64,000 nt of DNA from Alkalihalobacillus sp. TS-13. GTDB taxonomy: Bacteria; Bacillota; Bacilli; Bacillales; Fictibacillaceae. The DNA lies in assembly GCF_019720915.1 (NCBI RefSeq), contig NZ_JAHKSI010000001.1, positions 3,224,001-3,288,000 of the forward strand, written 5' to 3'. Positions 8,479 to 17,333 of the stretch are shown in pieces. A program made the position numbers and the translations under genes. Each line of letters begins with the position of its first letter. Position 1 is the stretch's first letter. A model generated the notes under the pieces. The model saw only the letters and a program-made list of their open reading frames with translations. It had not been told where the DNA came from and searched no databases.

Positions 8479-9315
8479 TTAAGCGCCTGATTGATCTTCA
8501 TCCTCGACAGAGTTTTCCTTTGGTTGAGCGTCGTCATTTTGGGTTTCGCTTGACGGGTTTACGTTCTCTTCATCAGAGTCTACATCAGCTTCTTCTTTTG
8601 CGTCCGCATCTGTTTCTTCATCAGTAAGAGTTTCGTTGACTTCTTGCTTTTGAGCAGGAATGTCAGTGACTGTTTTATTGAAGTACTCTTCTGGGTTGAC
8701 TGCTACGCCATCCTTACGTACTTCAAAGTGTGCGTGTACTTGTGCTTCTTTGTCAAGAAGGCTCATACCTGCTGTTCCTAGGACATCACCTTGCTTCACA
8801 GTGTCACCTTTTTCAACTTGTAAGTTTTCGAGGCTAGAGTAGTGCGTCATTACACCGTTATCGTGTTCGATGTGGACGAAGTATCCTACTAGCGGATCCT
8901 GACCAGCATCTACAACTTTACCACTCAAGCTTGCCATTACATCAAAAGGTTCACCGCTCTCAGTCGCATAGTTGATTCCTTTATTCTGGAAGTAGGTATT
9001 ATTATAGAATACGAGAGCTGCTTCTTGTTCTGCTTCAGATGCTTTACTGTCATAGAACTTTCTTTGCACTGTGACGTCATCTGAAACTGGTGACTTAAGT
9101 ACTTCTGAATCTGACATTACTGGTACTGAATCTTGGTCTTCAAAACCGATTGGATCTGCTTCATCATTTAGTTTATCTCCAATACTATTTTGATACCAAA
9201 GAACAGATGCCAAAATCACTGCTGCAAACCCAAGATATACTGCCGGATAAACCCAACGCTTCTTTTTGTACCACTTTGCCTTAAGAGGATTTTTTTGTTT
9301 TTCTTCTTCTCTCAT
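8479..9315 (-). CDS. spoIIQ: Stage II sporulation protein SpoIIQ, M23/LytM-like
   Basis: 278 residues: basic cytoplasmic start, one membrane segment (about 21-41, VYPAVYLGFAAVILASVLWY), then a LytM/M23 domain (about 100-215). The first metal motif, normally HxGxD, reads NKGINYA, so the zinc ligands His and Asp are replaced, while the later HAHFE is kept. B. subtilis SpoIIQ is likewise degenerate and works as a forespore anchor for SpoIIIAH and not as a peptidase. A very acidic tail of about 55 residues ends the protein. A sigma-F-like promoter lies upstream. Position next to spoIID supports the call. Confidence 0.93.
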   Translation of the reverse strand: MREEEKQKNPLKAKWYKKKRWVYPAVYLGFAAVILASVLWYQNSIGDKLNDEADPIGFEDQDSVPVMSDSEVLKSPVSDDVTVQRKFYDSKASEAEQEAALVFYNNTYFQNKGINYATESGEPFDVMASLSGKVVDAGQDPLVGYFVHIEHDNGVMTHYSSLENLQVEKGDTVKQGDVLGTAGMSLLDKEAQVHAHFEVRKDGVAVNPEEYFNKTVTDIPAQKQEVNETLTDEETDADAKEEADVDSDEENVNPSSETQNDDAQPKENSVEDEDQSGA

Positions 9316-9333
9316 TTTGCATCACCTCAGCAA

Positions 9334-9363
9334 CATTGTGGGCACATTTTTCAAAATATATAC
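9334..9363 (-). promoter_or_regulatory. Candidate sigma-F promoter of spoIIQ
   Basis: On the minus strand GTATA (9359-9363) and GCCCACAATG (9334-9343) are 15 bases apart, against a sigma-F consensus of GYATA and GGNNANANTR; only the second G of the -10 differs. B. subtilis spoIIQ is a sigma-F gene. The same layout is seen before spoIIR. Confidence 0.6.
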
Positions 9364-9446
9364 ATTCTGGTAAATTTTTTCTGAATATTATTTCGACAAT
9401 CAGGGGAAAGTAACAAGTTGCTTGGGATGATACGCTCGTAAAACCA

Positions 9447-9482
9447 CACAAAAATGCCACTGCCTTAAAAGACAGTAGCATT
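9447..9482 (-). terminator. Intrinsic terminator downstream of spoIID
   Basis: AATGCCACTGCC (9453-9464) and GACAGTAGCATT (9471-9482) pair with two wobble positions; the minus-strand exit is T-rich. It lies beyond array 3, so the array is probably transcribed as part of the spoIID 3' end. Confidence 0.65.
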
Positions 9483-9501
9483 GTGGTTTTGTTTTATTAT
9501 C

Positions 9502-9609
9502 GGTGCCTGGTACACTTTCAAAGTCCTTGCAGCACAAGAGATTCAAAACGGTGCCTGGCACCGTCTCAAACTCGTTGGGGCTGTAGGGAGAAATTGTCGT
9601 GCCAGGCAC
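9502..9609. repeat. 48-bp-period array of a 12-bp near-palindrome (array 3, three cores)
   Basis: Cores start at 9502, 9550 and 9598 (GGTGCCTGGTAC, GGTGCCTGGCAC, CGTGCCAGGCAC), 48 bases apart. The spacer after the first core (CAAAGTCCTTGCAGCACAAG and onward) is the near-exact reverse complement of the spacer at 3503-3538 in array 1, and the second spacer matches the reverse of 3455-3490. Arrays 1 and 3 are therefore inverted copies of one ancestral array. Confidence 0.9.
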
Positions 9610-9626
9610 GGAAGCGAAAAGGCTGG

Positions 9627-10661
9627 TTAGTTCGATGCGGTGAGTTTGCTTGTGTAGGCTTGGGTGTCGGTGATTTCTACGCCGTTGTAGTAGTGTTTGA
9701 CGATTTGGTTATAGTTGTTGCCATCTTGGGCCATTCCGTTGGCGCCATATTGGCTCATGCCAACCCCGTGGCCATAGCCGCGCGTTTGGAAGATCACTTC
9801 ATCGCCCTTTCTGAGAATTGTAAAATCTGAGGATTTGAGATTCAATCCAACCCGGATATCTTTTCCGCTCATTTTCTTGCCGTTAATTTCAATCGTATCT
9901 ATATAGTTTCCTTTGGTTCTGCTCAATATTTTTCCGATTTCTCCATCTCCATCAGCTAATTTCACATTCAGCTTCGATTCCACGACATCGATCGGGAACG
10001 CTTGTTGATGGAAATACTTCGGTGAATCCTTATCCCATGGACTTTCTACACTTCGCAAATACGGAAACGAGCTCGACCAATAATCCTCAGAGTTTTGCGT
10101 AAAACCATTACTAGTAGAAAAGAATAATGCATCGATCGGCTTTCCATCATAGGTGATTATCTTTCCTTCCGTTTCTTTCACCGCTTGTGTAATCTTTTTA
10201 ATTTTCCACTCGTAATCCTTGCCCCACGCTTTCTGTAGTTCTTGATCATTTTTAAATACCTGATGGATGACCGCATCCGTCACGTCGGCACCCTCGGGCA
10301 GATTCATGTCAGCTGGATTCAGGAGCATTTTTATAATATACGTCCTCGCTGTCAACGCCTGTGCCTTCAGTGCTTCGATTTCAAAATCTGCCGGCATCTC
10401 AGCCGCGACGACCCCTTTTACATAGTCTTCAAGAGGTAATGTTTCAATTTTTTTGGCAGACGTTTTATAAACTGAGACATCGACTTCTGAATTTAAGACG
10501 ATCGGCGCTTCGCTTTCTGCCTTTTCCAACTTTCCAGGTGATGCATTTTGTTGGACATTATTTTTAAAAGGTATGACGATCAAACTCGGGAGTAAGAGTA
10601 TGAATGTAAGTAGTCCTATTAGGAAGAGATAAAATGGTGTTCCAAATCGGATTTGGTTCAT
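9627..10661 (-). CDS. spoIID: Stage II sporulation protein SpoIID
   Basis: 344 residues with an N-terminal membrane segment (about 9-31) and the SpoIID/LytB domain: LEDYVKGVVAAEMPADFEIE (about 76-95), LKAQALTARTYI and a C-terminal GRGYGHGVGMSQYGANGMA-like stretch that reads QTRGYGHGVGMSQYGANGMA here. SpoIID is a mother-cell lytic transglycosylase acting with SpoIIM and SpoIIP in engulfment. It follows murA by about 540 bases. A CATAAGCT about 35 bases upstream of the start fits the sigma-E -10 pattern, but no good -35 was seen. Length matches the family. Confidence 0.95.
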   Translation of the reverse strand: MNQIRFGTPFYLFLIGLLTFILLLPSLIVIPFKNNVQQNASPGKLEKAESEAPIVLNSEVDVSVYKTSAKKIETLPLEDYVKGVVAAEMPADFEIEALKAQALTARTYIIKMLLNPADMNLPEGADVTDAVIHQVFKNDQELQKAWGKDYEWKIKKITQAVKETEGKIITYDGKPIDALFFSTSNGFTQNSEDYWSSSFPYLRSVESPWDKDSPKYFHQQAFPIDVVESKLNVKLADGDGEIGKILSRTKGNYIDTIEINGKKMSGKDIRVGLNLKSSDFTILRKGDEVIFQTRGYGHGVGMSQYGANGMAQDGNNYNQIVKHYYNGVEITDTQAYTSKLTASN

Positions 10662-10913
10662 TGGCAGCCCCCCAAAATTTCAACAGTTAGTATAGCTTAT
10701 GGGCGTGGACAACCTTTTAGAACTGAAGAACGTTAACAGGTGCTTCATATAACTACCACGAAACAAACGACGAACTTAAACAAAGTTTCAGCAAAATCAC
10801 ATGCCCAAGTTTCGAAGATCATCGTTCAAGAATAAAGATAATTGCACGAAATCACTCCAGGTATAGTGATATGAAGAAGCATATATTCAGTTAAGTAAAT
10901 ACTATTTTAATTA
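10662..10913. other. Intergenic stretch upstream of spoIID
   Basis: About 250 bases with no supported gene or repeat. It should hold the spoIID promoter. The rest of the 536-base gap to murA is the 20-21-bp array and the murA terminator. Confidence 0.4.
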
Positions 10914-11055
10914 CGATCTGTTCACTTTTTGTAGTAATCTGTTCGTTTTTCGAGATAATCTAACCACTTTTAAGTTAATCTGGTCACTCCTTGATAAATC
11001 TGTTCATTTTCTAAATTATTTTGTTCACTTCTCCGATTAATTTGTTCATTCTTAA
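10914..11055. repeat. Array of seven diverged 20-21-bp units
   Basis: A unit of the form AATCTGTTCACTTTTTGAGT recurs; the G (or its equivalent) of the GTTC element falls at 10920, 10941, 10962, 10982, 11002, 11023 and 11044, steps of 21, 21, 20, 20, 21 and 21. The period equals two helical turns, so T-rich tracts fall on one face. The function is unknown. Confidence 0.8.
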
Positions 11056-11149
11056 GTTAAGCTCTTTCAATAAACAAATTTCCCGTTAAAGAGAGGTATT
11101 TTGGACACCTTCACAGAAACAAACATTTAAAAGAACAGAGCCAAGAACC

Positions 11150-11182
11150 AAAAAAGCCGCCTCCCGGTGGAAGACGACTTTC
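11150..11182 (-). terminator. Intrinsic terminator of murA
   Basis: On the minus strand AAGTCGTCTTCC pairs with GGAGGCGGCTT across a four-base loop (several G-U pairs), followed by six Ts. It lies 16 bases beyond the murA stop. Confidence 0.85.
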
Positions 11183-11197
11183 TTATAAGTAGATATA

Positions 11198-12511
11198 TTA
11201 TGCCTTAGCTTTTAAGTTTTGTGTTGTATTTTCGTTTGTAATCGATTCTGTTTCTTCTTTCACGCGTTCCACATCTGCACCTAGCGCTGCTAATTTCCCA
11301 GAGAAATCAACGTATCCGCGATCTAAATGTTGTAGTTCTGTGACTCTTGTGTAACCGTCTGCAATAAGACCTGCAAGGATAAGAGCTGCTCCAGCACGTA
11401 AATCTGTTGCTGCTACTTCTGCACCTTGAAGCTTCGCTGGTCCATTGATCACTGCAGAACGACCTTCGATTTTAATATCACCATTCATACGGCGGAATTC
11501 TTCCACGTGCATGAAACGATTTTCAAAAACAGTTTCCGTAATCACACTTGTTCCATTGGCTGCTAATAATAAAGCCATCATTTGGGACTGAAGGTCAGTT
11601 GGAAAACCAGGATGTGGCATCGTTTTGATGTCAACCGGCTTCAACTTTTCTGGTCCAATGATACGAACGCCTTTTCCTGTTTCAGTTATAGAGACGCCCA
11701 TTTCCTGAAGCTTTGATACTAGTGGTGTCAAATGTTCATTTTGTGCGTTCTCGATCGTCACATCACCGCCAGTGATTGCAGCAGCAACCATGAATGTTCC
11801 AGCTTCAATACGGTCCGCTATGACTTGATGTTCAGCACCATGCATTTCTTCTACACCTTCAATACGAAGTGTGCCTGTACCTGCCCCGTATACCTTAGCC
11901 CCCATTGCGTTCAGGTAATTCGCAAGACAAACGATTTCAGGTTCCTTCGCTACATTCTCAATGATGCTCGTGCCTTCGGCTAAGGCAGCTGCCATCATGA
12001 TGTTTTCAGTTGCACCTACACTTGGGAAATCCAAATAGATTTTAGCCCCTTGTAAGCGCCCTTCCTTTTTCGCTTCGATAAAACCGTTCCCGATTTTAAC
12101 TTCCGCTCCCATGGCTTCAAAGCCTTTTAAATGCTGGTCGATCGGACGTGATCCAATTGCACAGCCTCCTGGTAAAGCAATTCGTGCGATCCCGACTCTT
12201 GCAAGTAATGGACCCATCACCAAGAATGATGCTCTCATTTTACGAACATATTCAAAAGGTGCTTCTGTTTTCAATGGGCGTGTAGCATCTACTTTTATCT
12301 GATTATTCGAGTATTCAGCGCCAATATTCAAATGGCGTAGTACTTCGTTTATCGTATAAACATCGGCAAGTGCTGGCACTTCCGAAATAGTGCTTGTTCC
12401 TTTACTAGCTAGAATCGATGCTGCGATGACAGGCAGTACGGCATTCTTAGCCCCTTCTACTCTGACGGAGCCTTCTAACCGCCTACCACCACGGACGATG
12501 ATTTTTTCCAA
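11198..12511 (-). CDS. murA: UDP-N-acetylglucosamine 1-carboxyvinyltransferase MurA
   Basis: 437 residues of the EPSP-synthase-like two-domain fold. Lys22 lies in the conserved GAKNAVLP and the active-site Cys117 in [28 protein letters not shown] precedes it. It transfers enolpyruvate from PEP to UDP-GlcNAc in the first committed step of peptidoglycan synthesis, in the cytoplasm. The last about 20 residues are a polar tail beyond the fold. The neighbours ywmB and spoIID match B. subtilis murAA, which suggests the MurAA paralogue. AGGGGAAT-like ribosome site precedes the ATG. Confidence 0.95.
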   Translation of the reverse strand: MEKIIVRGGRRLEGSVRVEGAKNAVLPVIAASILASKGTSTISEVPALADVYTINEVLRHLNIGAEYSNNQIKVDATRPLKTEAPFEYVRKMRASFLVMGPLLARVGIARIALPGGCAIGSRPIDQHLKGFEAMGAEVKIGNGFIEAKKEGRLQGAKIYLDFPSVGATENIMMAAALAEGTSIIENVAKEPEIVCLANYLNAMGAKVYGAGTGTLRIEGVEEMHGAEHQVIADRIEAGTFMVAAAITGGDVTIENAQNEHLTPLVSKLQEMGVSITETGKGVRIIGPEKLKPVDIKTMPHPGFPTDLQSQMMALLLAANGTSVITETVFENRFMHVEEFRRMNGDIKIEGRSAVINGPAKLQGAEVAATDLRAGAALILAGLIADGYTRVTELQHLDRGYVDFSGKLAALGADVERVKEETESITNENTTQNLKAKA

Positions 12512-12541
12512 GATAATTCCCCTCCGCGTCCAATTTATATA

Positions 12542-13291
12542 TTAATATTCAGTCGTAATTATCGGTGTTCCAATTGTTATGGTTGTCTTTCCGCCTATTC
12601 CGCTGTTCCGGAGTCCAATTTGCAGGTTCATCCGTTTTCGATCTGATTGGATTGAAGGCTTCCATTCGTCAGTATATGCTGATAGGGACAGAAATGTCTC
12701 TTCGTTTAATGTCTCAATTATGGATGCGTCAAATGACTGAACGAGTTGTTTCGCCAATTTTTGCAAAACAATACCCATTTTATCAGATTTTATACCTTCA
12801 ACACAAGTATATATTTTCGCATTCTCCCCTAGAAACAGCTGGACTTTGTGCCTATACTCAGGTTTGAAAGCTTTCCAACTTTCAGGATCCCAGGACTTCC
12901 CCTGAACATAATAAATAATGTACGCCATATATTGATTTTTGTGGGGGTAAGCAAATACTGAAACTTTCTCTTCAATACCATATGGATTCTTATAATGCCC
13001 TGTTACGTTCCAATGTTCTTTTGTTTCGACAATCTTCCCCCACCGGAAGTTTGGCGATTTTGCCTGCAGGCTTTCTACTAACGATACATACCCTGTAAAA
13101 TCTGAAACAAAACCAAAATTGTTTTTACCATAAAAAGACCAACCTTCGATTGTTATGTCAGACTGCTCCATAACGCGGGTTATATCCAAAAGTTCTTGAT
13201 CAGACCATGTGGATTGTTTCGCCTCAGCACCTGAAAAACATGCAAGCAAAATCGTCAACGACATTCCGAATAGTATGAATTTTTGTTTCAT
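12542..13291 (-). CDS. ywmB: YwmB family secreted protein
   Basis: 249 residues with a signal peptide (MKQKFILFGMSLTILLACFS, cleavage probably after GAEA) and no further membrane segment. The family has a TATA-box-binding-protein-like fold and no assigned function. The assignment rests on length, the exported start and the position directly upstream of murA, as in B. subtilis. The gap to murA is 30 bases, so the two genes are probably cotranscribed. GAGAGGAG precedes the start. Function unknown. Confidence 0.82.
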   Translation of the reverse strand: MKQKFILFGMSLTILLACFSGAEAKQSTWSDQELLDITRVMEQSDITIEGWSFYGKNNFGFVSDFTGYVSLVESLQAKSPNFRWGKIVETKEHWNVTGHYKNPYGIEEKVSVFAYPHKNQYMAYIIYYVQGKSWDPESWKAFKPEYRHKVQLFLGENAKIYTCVEGIKSDKMGIVLQKLAKQLVQSFDASIIETLNEETFLSLSAYTDEWKPSIQSDRKRMNLQIGLRNSGIGGKTTITIGTPIITTEY

Positions 13292-13436
13292 GAATCCCCA
13301 CTCCTCTCCTCATTACAATTGTTGCCATGAGAAAGAGGTTCATACATGGAAGATGTAGTCAAGATGCGACAAAGTCTGTCCTCATCCGTCGACAATCTTC
13401 ATTATGTATTGATCTCTAAAAAATAGGCTCCTTTGT

Positions 13437-13740
13437 AAATTCACTCCCTTTCCGCGGGCGATTCGTAAGCCTCCGCACTTGCACAGAATCTCAATACAAA
13501 AATAAAATTTTTTTCGTGTCTGCGATGAGAACCCTTGGAATCTTTCCTTCTGCTGACTCCGAAGTTCACCACGAGACCACGGACTTATATTCCATGCTAT
13601 TTTGCAGTTTTGCGCCGAGTAACCGCAGGCGCCGGATGTGGTGGTATTTAGTCGGAATACAATATTATAATCAAATCCTTAAATCGCTACAGGGTCTCGA
13701 TTGGCTAGCTTTCCCCGCAGGAAGTGTCGTGAATTTAGCA
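13437..13740. repeat. Degenerate MITE-like element (family A, copy 1)
   Basis: The ends match other family A copies: CACTCCCTTTCCGCGGGC at the left and CCCGCAGGAAGTGTCGTGAA at the right, the latter preceded by a GGGTCTCG-TTGG segment like copy 6. The interior is unlike the other copies. It occupies most of the 491-base gap between ywzB and ywmB, in which no gene is supported. Confidence 0.6.
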
Positions 13741-13782
13741 CATCCTATGGCAGAAAATTCTCGTCTATTCATTCGTTATTTT

Positions 13783-14013
13783 TTAGAACAGATATTTCAA
13801 CTGTGTCGACCAAGACAAATAATTCATGAAAAACGATGTTAAAAGTGACGCAAGTGCGATTGTCAGTAAAATCATCAACAATTGTGCTTGGAAGACCCGC
13901 CCACTTTTAATGAACCTTTCAAAATTGAGTGCTTGTAACGCCCACCAGGATACAGCGAGAAAAACGATACTCACGATTATATTCAACAAAGCTTGTGTTC
14001 CAAATGGGTGCAT
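13783..14013 (-). CDS. ywzB: DUF1146 (YwzB-like) small membrane protein
   Basis: 76 residues with two predicted membrane helices (about 8-28 and 43-67) joined by a short charged loop containing NFERFIKSGR, typical of the DUF1146 family. Function unknown. In B. subtilis ywzB lies between the atp operon and ywmA/ywmB; here it keeps its place next to ywmB but the nuo operon is now upstream. TGGAGGTC precedes the ATG. Confidence 0.82.
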   Translation of the reverse strand: MHPFGTQALLNIIVSIVFLAVSWWALQALNFERFIKSGRVFQAQLLMILLTIALASLLTSFFMNYLSWSTQLKYLF

Positions 14014-14194
14014 AAGACGTTAGACCTCCAATAATTTGCACACCTATATTATTCGACAGGTTTTTCACTTTTCCTTCGGTTATTTTCATCAATCTACAAA
14101 ATAAACCTTTAGACCTAATTTATCACCTATTTCCCGCGCAATATTCGACATTTCCCCGTATATTCAAGAAAGGTGATGTCCTTATGTGCAGCGC

Positions 14195-14268
14195 ATTTGT
14201 CCAGAAACTTTGATGTTTTGTCCAAATAATCCGGATTTTTGTCCAGATAAAGATTTGTCCAGAAAGCT
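14195..14268. repeat. Short array of TTTTGTCCAGATAA units, 21-bp period
   Basis: The G of TTTGTCC falls at 14199, 14220, 14241 and 14257 (steps 21, 21, 16). The array lies just past the nuo terminator, in a 306-base gap that otherwise shows only AT-rich sequence. Confidence 0.7.
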
Positions 14269-14273
14269 ATTTT

Positions 14274-14304
14274 AAAAGAAGACACCCTTCAAATGGATGC
14301 CTTC
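14274..14304 (-). terminator. Intrinsic terminator of the nuo operon
   Basis: On the minus strand GAAGGCATCC and GGGTGTCTTC pair across a seven-base loop and are followed by TTTT. It lies 15 bases past the nuoN stop. Confidence 0.85.
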
Positions 14305-14319
14305 CTATATATGGTACTT

Positions 14320-15810
14320 CTACTTTATAAACAGCTCGTTCATATCGAATCCTTGGAAAAACTCGTATGCAGCGCTTGGATAGACACCGAACAAGATGGT
14401 GCCGGCTGTACAGATGATCATGACGATCAACAACCCGATCGACGGGCGCATCCGTTCTACTCCGCCTTTACGGAAAAAGATCTGTACGAGGACATTGAAA
14501 TAATATACGTAAGATACGACCGTCGTGGCGATCATAACAGAGGCCAGTAAATAGTGCCCGGTACCAAGGGAGCTCATGAAGATCCCGAATTTCCCGATGA
14601 ATCCTGCTGTGAATGGAAGTCCAGCAAGCGACAGAATGAACACGCCCATCATCACCGCTACCCATGGCGCACGTTTATACAGTCCCGCAAACGCCGTGAA
14701 GTCTTCTGATTTCTCACGTTCGGTTACGAATTGGATGACAGCGAACGCACCGATATTCATCAATAAATAGGCGAGTAGATAGAACCATGTCATTTTAAAA
14801 ACGAGCAGCGACAATGAGACGAATGGCACGAGCACATAACCAGCGTGTGCGATACTCGAGTATGCGAACATGCGCTTGATGTTTCGTTGTCTCAAGGCAA
14901 CCAGATTACCTATAACCATCGTAACACCGGCAATGACTGCGATGTATGGCTGAAGCTCCAGAATGATCGCGTTATGCCAGCCCTGTACAGATAAAAACGT
15001 GATCAGGAATACTTTTAAAATCAATGTAAATCCAGCTGACTTCGAAACGACGCTTAAGAAAGTTGTTACAGGAGTCGCAGAGCCCTGGTATACATCAGGG
15101 ACCCACATGTGGAATGGAGCAGCTGCGATCTTAAACGAAAGCCCGACAAACAGCATGACGAATGACATTATCACAAGGAAAGCGTTTTGTTCAACAACGG
15201 GGTTTGTCAAAGCCTCACCAATGTCATACAGATTGGTCGCTCCTGTCAAACCGTAAATATAGCTCATTCCGAAAAGAGTGATCGCAGTGGCGATTCCACC
15301 ATTGACGACATATTTGAACGCCGCTTCGTTGGAATGGAGATTGGTTTTACGAATCCCCGCTAATACATAGGAAGAAATCGATAATAACTCAAGTCCGACG
15401 AACAAGGTGATGAGGTCGGCACTGGACGCCATCATCATCGCACCGAGCAATGCCGTCAGCAAGAGATAGAAGAATTCTCCTCTGAACTCCCATTTCGTTT
15501 TCCCTCCATAATCAAGGGCCAACAACAATATCAATCCGGTCGCCACAAGGAACAATAATTTGAATGCGAGCGCGAATGAATCAAAGCGATACGTGTCATA
15601 TAGGATGCTCGTCGGTTCTGTGCCGATCTGCGTGAGTGAAAAAACGATCGCAATGATCACACCCGCAATCCCTACAAGCGCCAACGGCTTACGGCTCGCC
15701 TTATTCGGCATGAACAAATCCATCAACGACAGCAAAGTCGCTACAATCAATATCGTGAATTCAGGGGCCATGATACCCCAGTCATAGCTCAACAATTTTT
15801 CTAGTGTCAT
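14320..15810 (-). CDS. nuoN: NADH-quinone oxidoreductase subunit N
   Basis: 496 residues, polytopic, with about 14 membrane helices of the Mrp-antiporter-like proton-pumping family. Family segments include AAPFHMWVPDVYQGSATPVT (about 247-266), with the conserved proline-rich loop, and MFAYSSIAHAGYVLVPF. It is one of the three antiporter-like subunits of the complex I membrane arm. Its start overlaps the nuoM stop by four bases, and it is the last gene of the operon, followed by a terminator. Confidence 0.95.
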   Translation of the reverse strand: MTLEKLLSYDWGIMAPEFTILIVATLLSLMDLFMPNKASRKPLALVGIAGVIIAIVFSLTQIGTEPTSILYDTYRFDSFALAFKLLFLVATGLILLLALDYGGKTKWEFRGEFFYLLLTALLGAMMMASSADLITLFVGLELLSISSYVLAGIRKTNLHSNEAAFKYVVNGGIATAITLFGMSYIYGLTGATNLYDIGEALTNPVVEQNAFLVIMSFVMLFVGLSFKIAAAPFHMWVPDVYQGSATPVTTFLSVVSKSAGFTLILKVFLITFLSVQGWHNAIILELQPYIAVIAGVTMVIGNLVALRQRNIKRMFAYSSIAHAGYVLVPFVSLSLLVFKMTWFYLLAYLLMNIGAFAVIQFVTEREKSEDFTAFAGLYKRAPWVAVMMGVFILSLAGLPFTAGFIGKFGIFMSSLGTGHYLLASVMIATTVVSYVYYFNVLVQIFFRKGGVERMRPSIGLLIVMIICTAGTILFGVYPSAAYEFFQGFDMNELFIK

Positions 15811-17333
15811 ACAACAGCCCCCCTACCTGCCATCATGGCATTGATCGTAAGTTGCAGCATATCAGATAGGACTGCTGGATAAACTCCAATCAGAACAATC
15901 AAAAAGGTCAGTACCAAGGCTGGCACCCATTCCACAAACCGCGCTTCTTTAATCGAAACAAGTGGTTCTTTCGTTTCGCCGAACGTTATCGCTAATACGG
16001 CACGCAGCATATAGACCGCTGTCAGGATGATTCCTAGTGCCCCTACTGCTGCTAGCACTGGCATGACTTCGAATAGTCCGAGGAATGCCATGAATTCACT
16101 GACAAAGCCGGACATTCCAGGGAGCCCGAGTGACGCGAGACCTCCAGCAAGCAAGAATCCAGCGGTGACCGGCATCACTCTTGCCATTCCACCTAAATGC
16201 GTGATCAACGACGTTCCTGTACGTTGGTACATCAAACCGACTAGGAAAAACAGCAACGCTGAGATTAATCCGTGGGAGATGACTTGGAACATCGCCCCTT
16301 GGATACCAGCATCGGTCAAGCTTCCGAGTCCGATCAGTACAATCCCCATATGAGAGACACTGGAGTATGCGAGGACCTTTTTAAAATCAATCTGTACGAA
16401 GGCGATGAACGCACCGTATAAAAGGTTGATGACTCCGAGTAAAGCGATCCAGAAGGCAATCTTCTCAAACTCCCCTGGAAAGAACCCGATTCCGAACTGA
16501 TAAAGTCCATAAGCACCGATCTTGAGCAAGATTCCAGAGTGGATCATGACAATCGATGGTGGTGCTTGGACGTGCACTTGCAGCATCCAGGAGTGTAATG
16601 GCACGATTGGCAATTTCACGCCTAATGCGACCAATAAGGCAATCAACAGTCCCATCCGGAAGTTTTCTCCCATGTACAACCGCTCAAGCAACTCAGGCGG
16701 TTGGCTCAAGAACGCGGATAGACCAGTGAAATTCATTGTTCCTGCCTTCATATAAAGGATGATGAACACGATTAGTAATATCGCAGAACCTAATCCGTTA
16801 TAGATTAAAAAGCTGTATGCTGCCTTCTCTTTGTCAAGATAACCCCACTTTCCGATCAGGAAGAAGGTTGGTATCAATGTGATTTCGAAAAAGATGAAGA
16901 AAAGCAGCAAGTTTTGTGAAGCGAAAACCCCAAGCATGCCGATTTCCAATAGAAGGAACAGCATGAAGTAGCCTTTCGACTGCTCCGTGATCCAGGCGGA
17001 GGCTGCTGCAGCAAGTGTCGACACAATCGCTGTCAACAATAAAAGCAGCACGGTCAATCCATTAACACCGAGTTCATAGTTGACCGAGAAATCCCCGCCG
17101 TTCTGCATGGCTTGAAGATCGAAATTGATCCATTTGTATTGCTCGATAAATTGTAATGATTCGTTCGCACTGTCAAATCCAAAATAAACGATAAAAGCAA
17201 AGACGAGCGGCAACAGCGTAGCTAAAAATCCGACCCACTTGATAGCGCTATCTTCGGTTTTCGGCACAAACAACAATACCAGTATTCCTACAATCGGGGA
17301 GAAAATAAGTGCAGATAGTAGAATTGAATCCAT
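15807..17333 (-). CDS. nuoM: NADH-quinone oxidoreductase subunit M
   Basis: 508 residues, about 14 membrane helices, of the antiporter-like NuoM/MrpD type. The conserved glutamate-bearing stretch FFEITLIPTFFLIGKWG (about 148-164) and VKLPIVPLHSWMLQVHVQAP (about 238-257) are present, with KVLAYSSVSHMGIVLIGL near residue 317. It pumps protons in the membrane arm. The start shares one base with the nuoL stop and the end overlaps nuoN by four bases, so translation is probably coupled. Confidence 0.95.
   Translation of the reverse strand: MDSILLSALIFSPIVGILVLLFVPKTEDSAIKWVGFLATLLPLVFAFIVYFGFDSANESLQFIEQYKWINFDLQAMQNGGDFSVNYELGVNGLTVLLLLLTAIVSTLAAAASAWITEQSKGYFMLFLLLEIGMLGVFASQNLLLFFIFFEITLIPTFFLIGKWGYLDKEKAAYSFLIYNGLGSAILLIVFIILYMKAGTMNFTGLSAFLSQPPELLERLYMGENFRMGLLIALLVALGVKLPIVPLHSWMLQVHVQAPPSIVMIHSGILLKIGAYGLYQFGIGFFPGEFEKIAFWIALLGVINLLYGAFIAFVQIDFKKVLAYSSVSHMGIVLIGLGSLTDAGIQGAMFQVISHGLISALLFFLVGLMYQRTGTSLITHLGGMARVMPVTAGFLLAGGLASLGLPGMSGFVSEFMAFLGLFEVMPVLAAVGALGIILTAVYMLRAVLAITFGETKEPLVSIKEARFVEWVPALVLTFLIVLIGVYPAVLSDMLQLTINAMMAGRGAVV

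Noticed and set aside
9392-9399. TTCGACAA, an exact Spo0A box, upstream of spoIIQ
   Set aside because: An 8-mer is expected about twice by chance in this window, and spoIIQ is a sigma-F gene in a compartment where direct Spo0A control is not expected.
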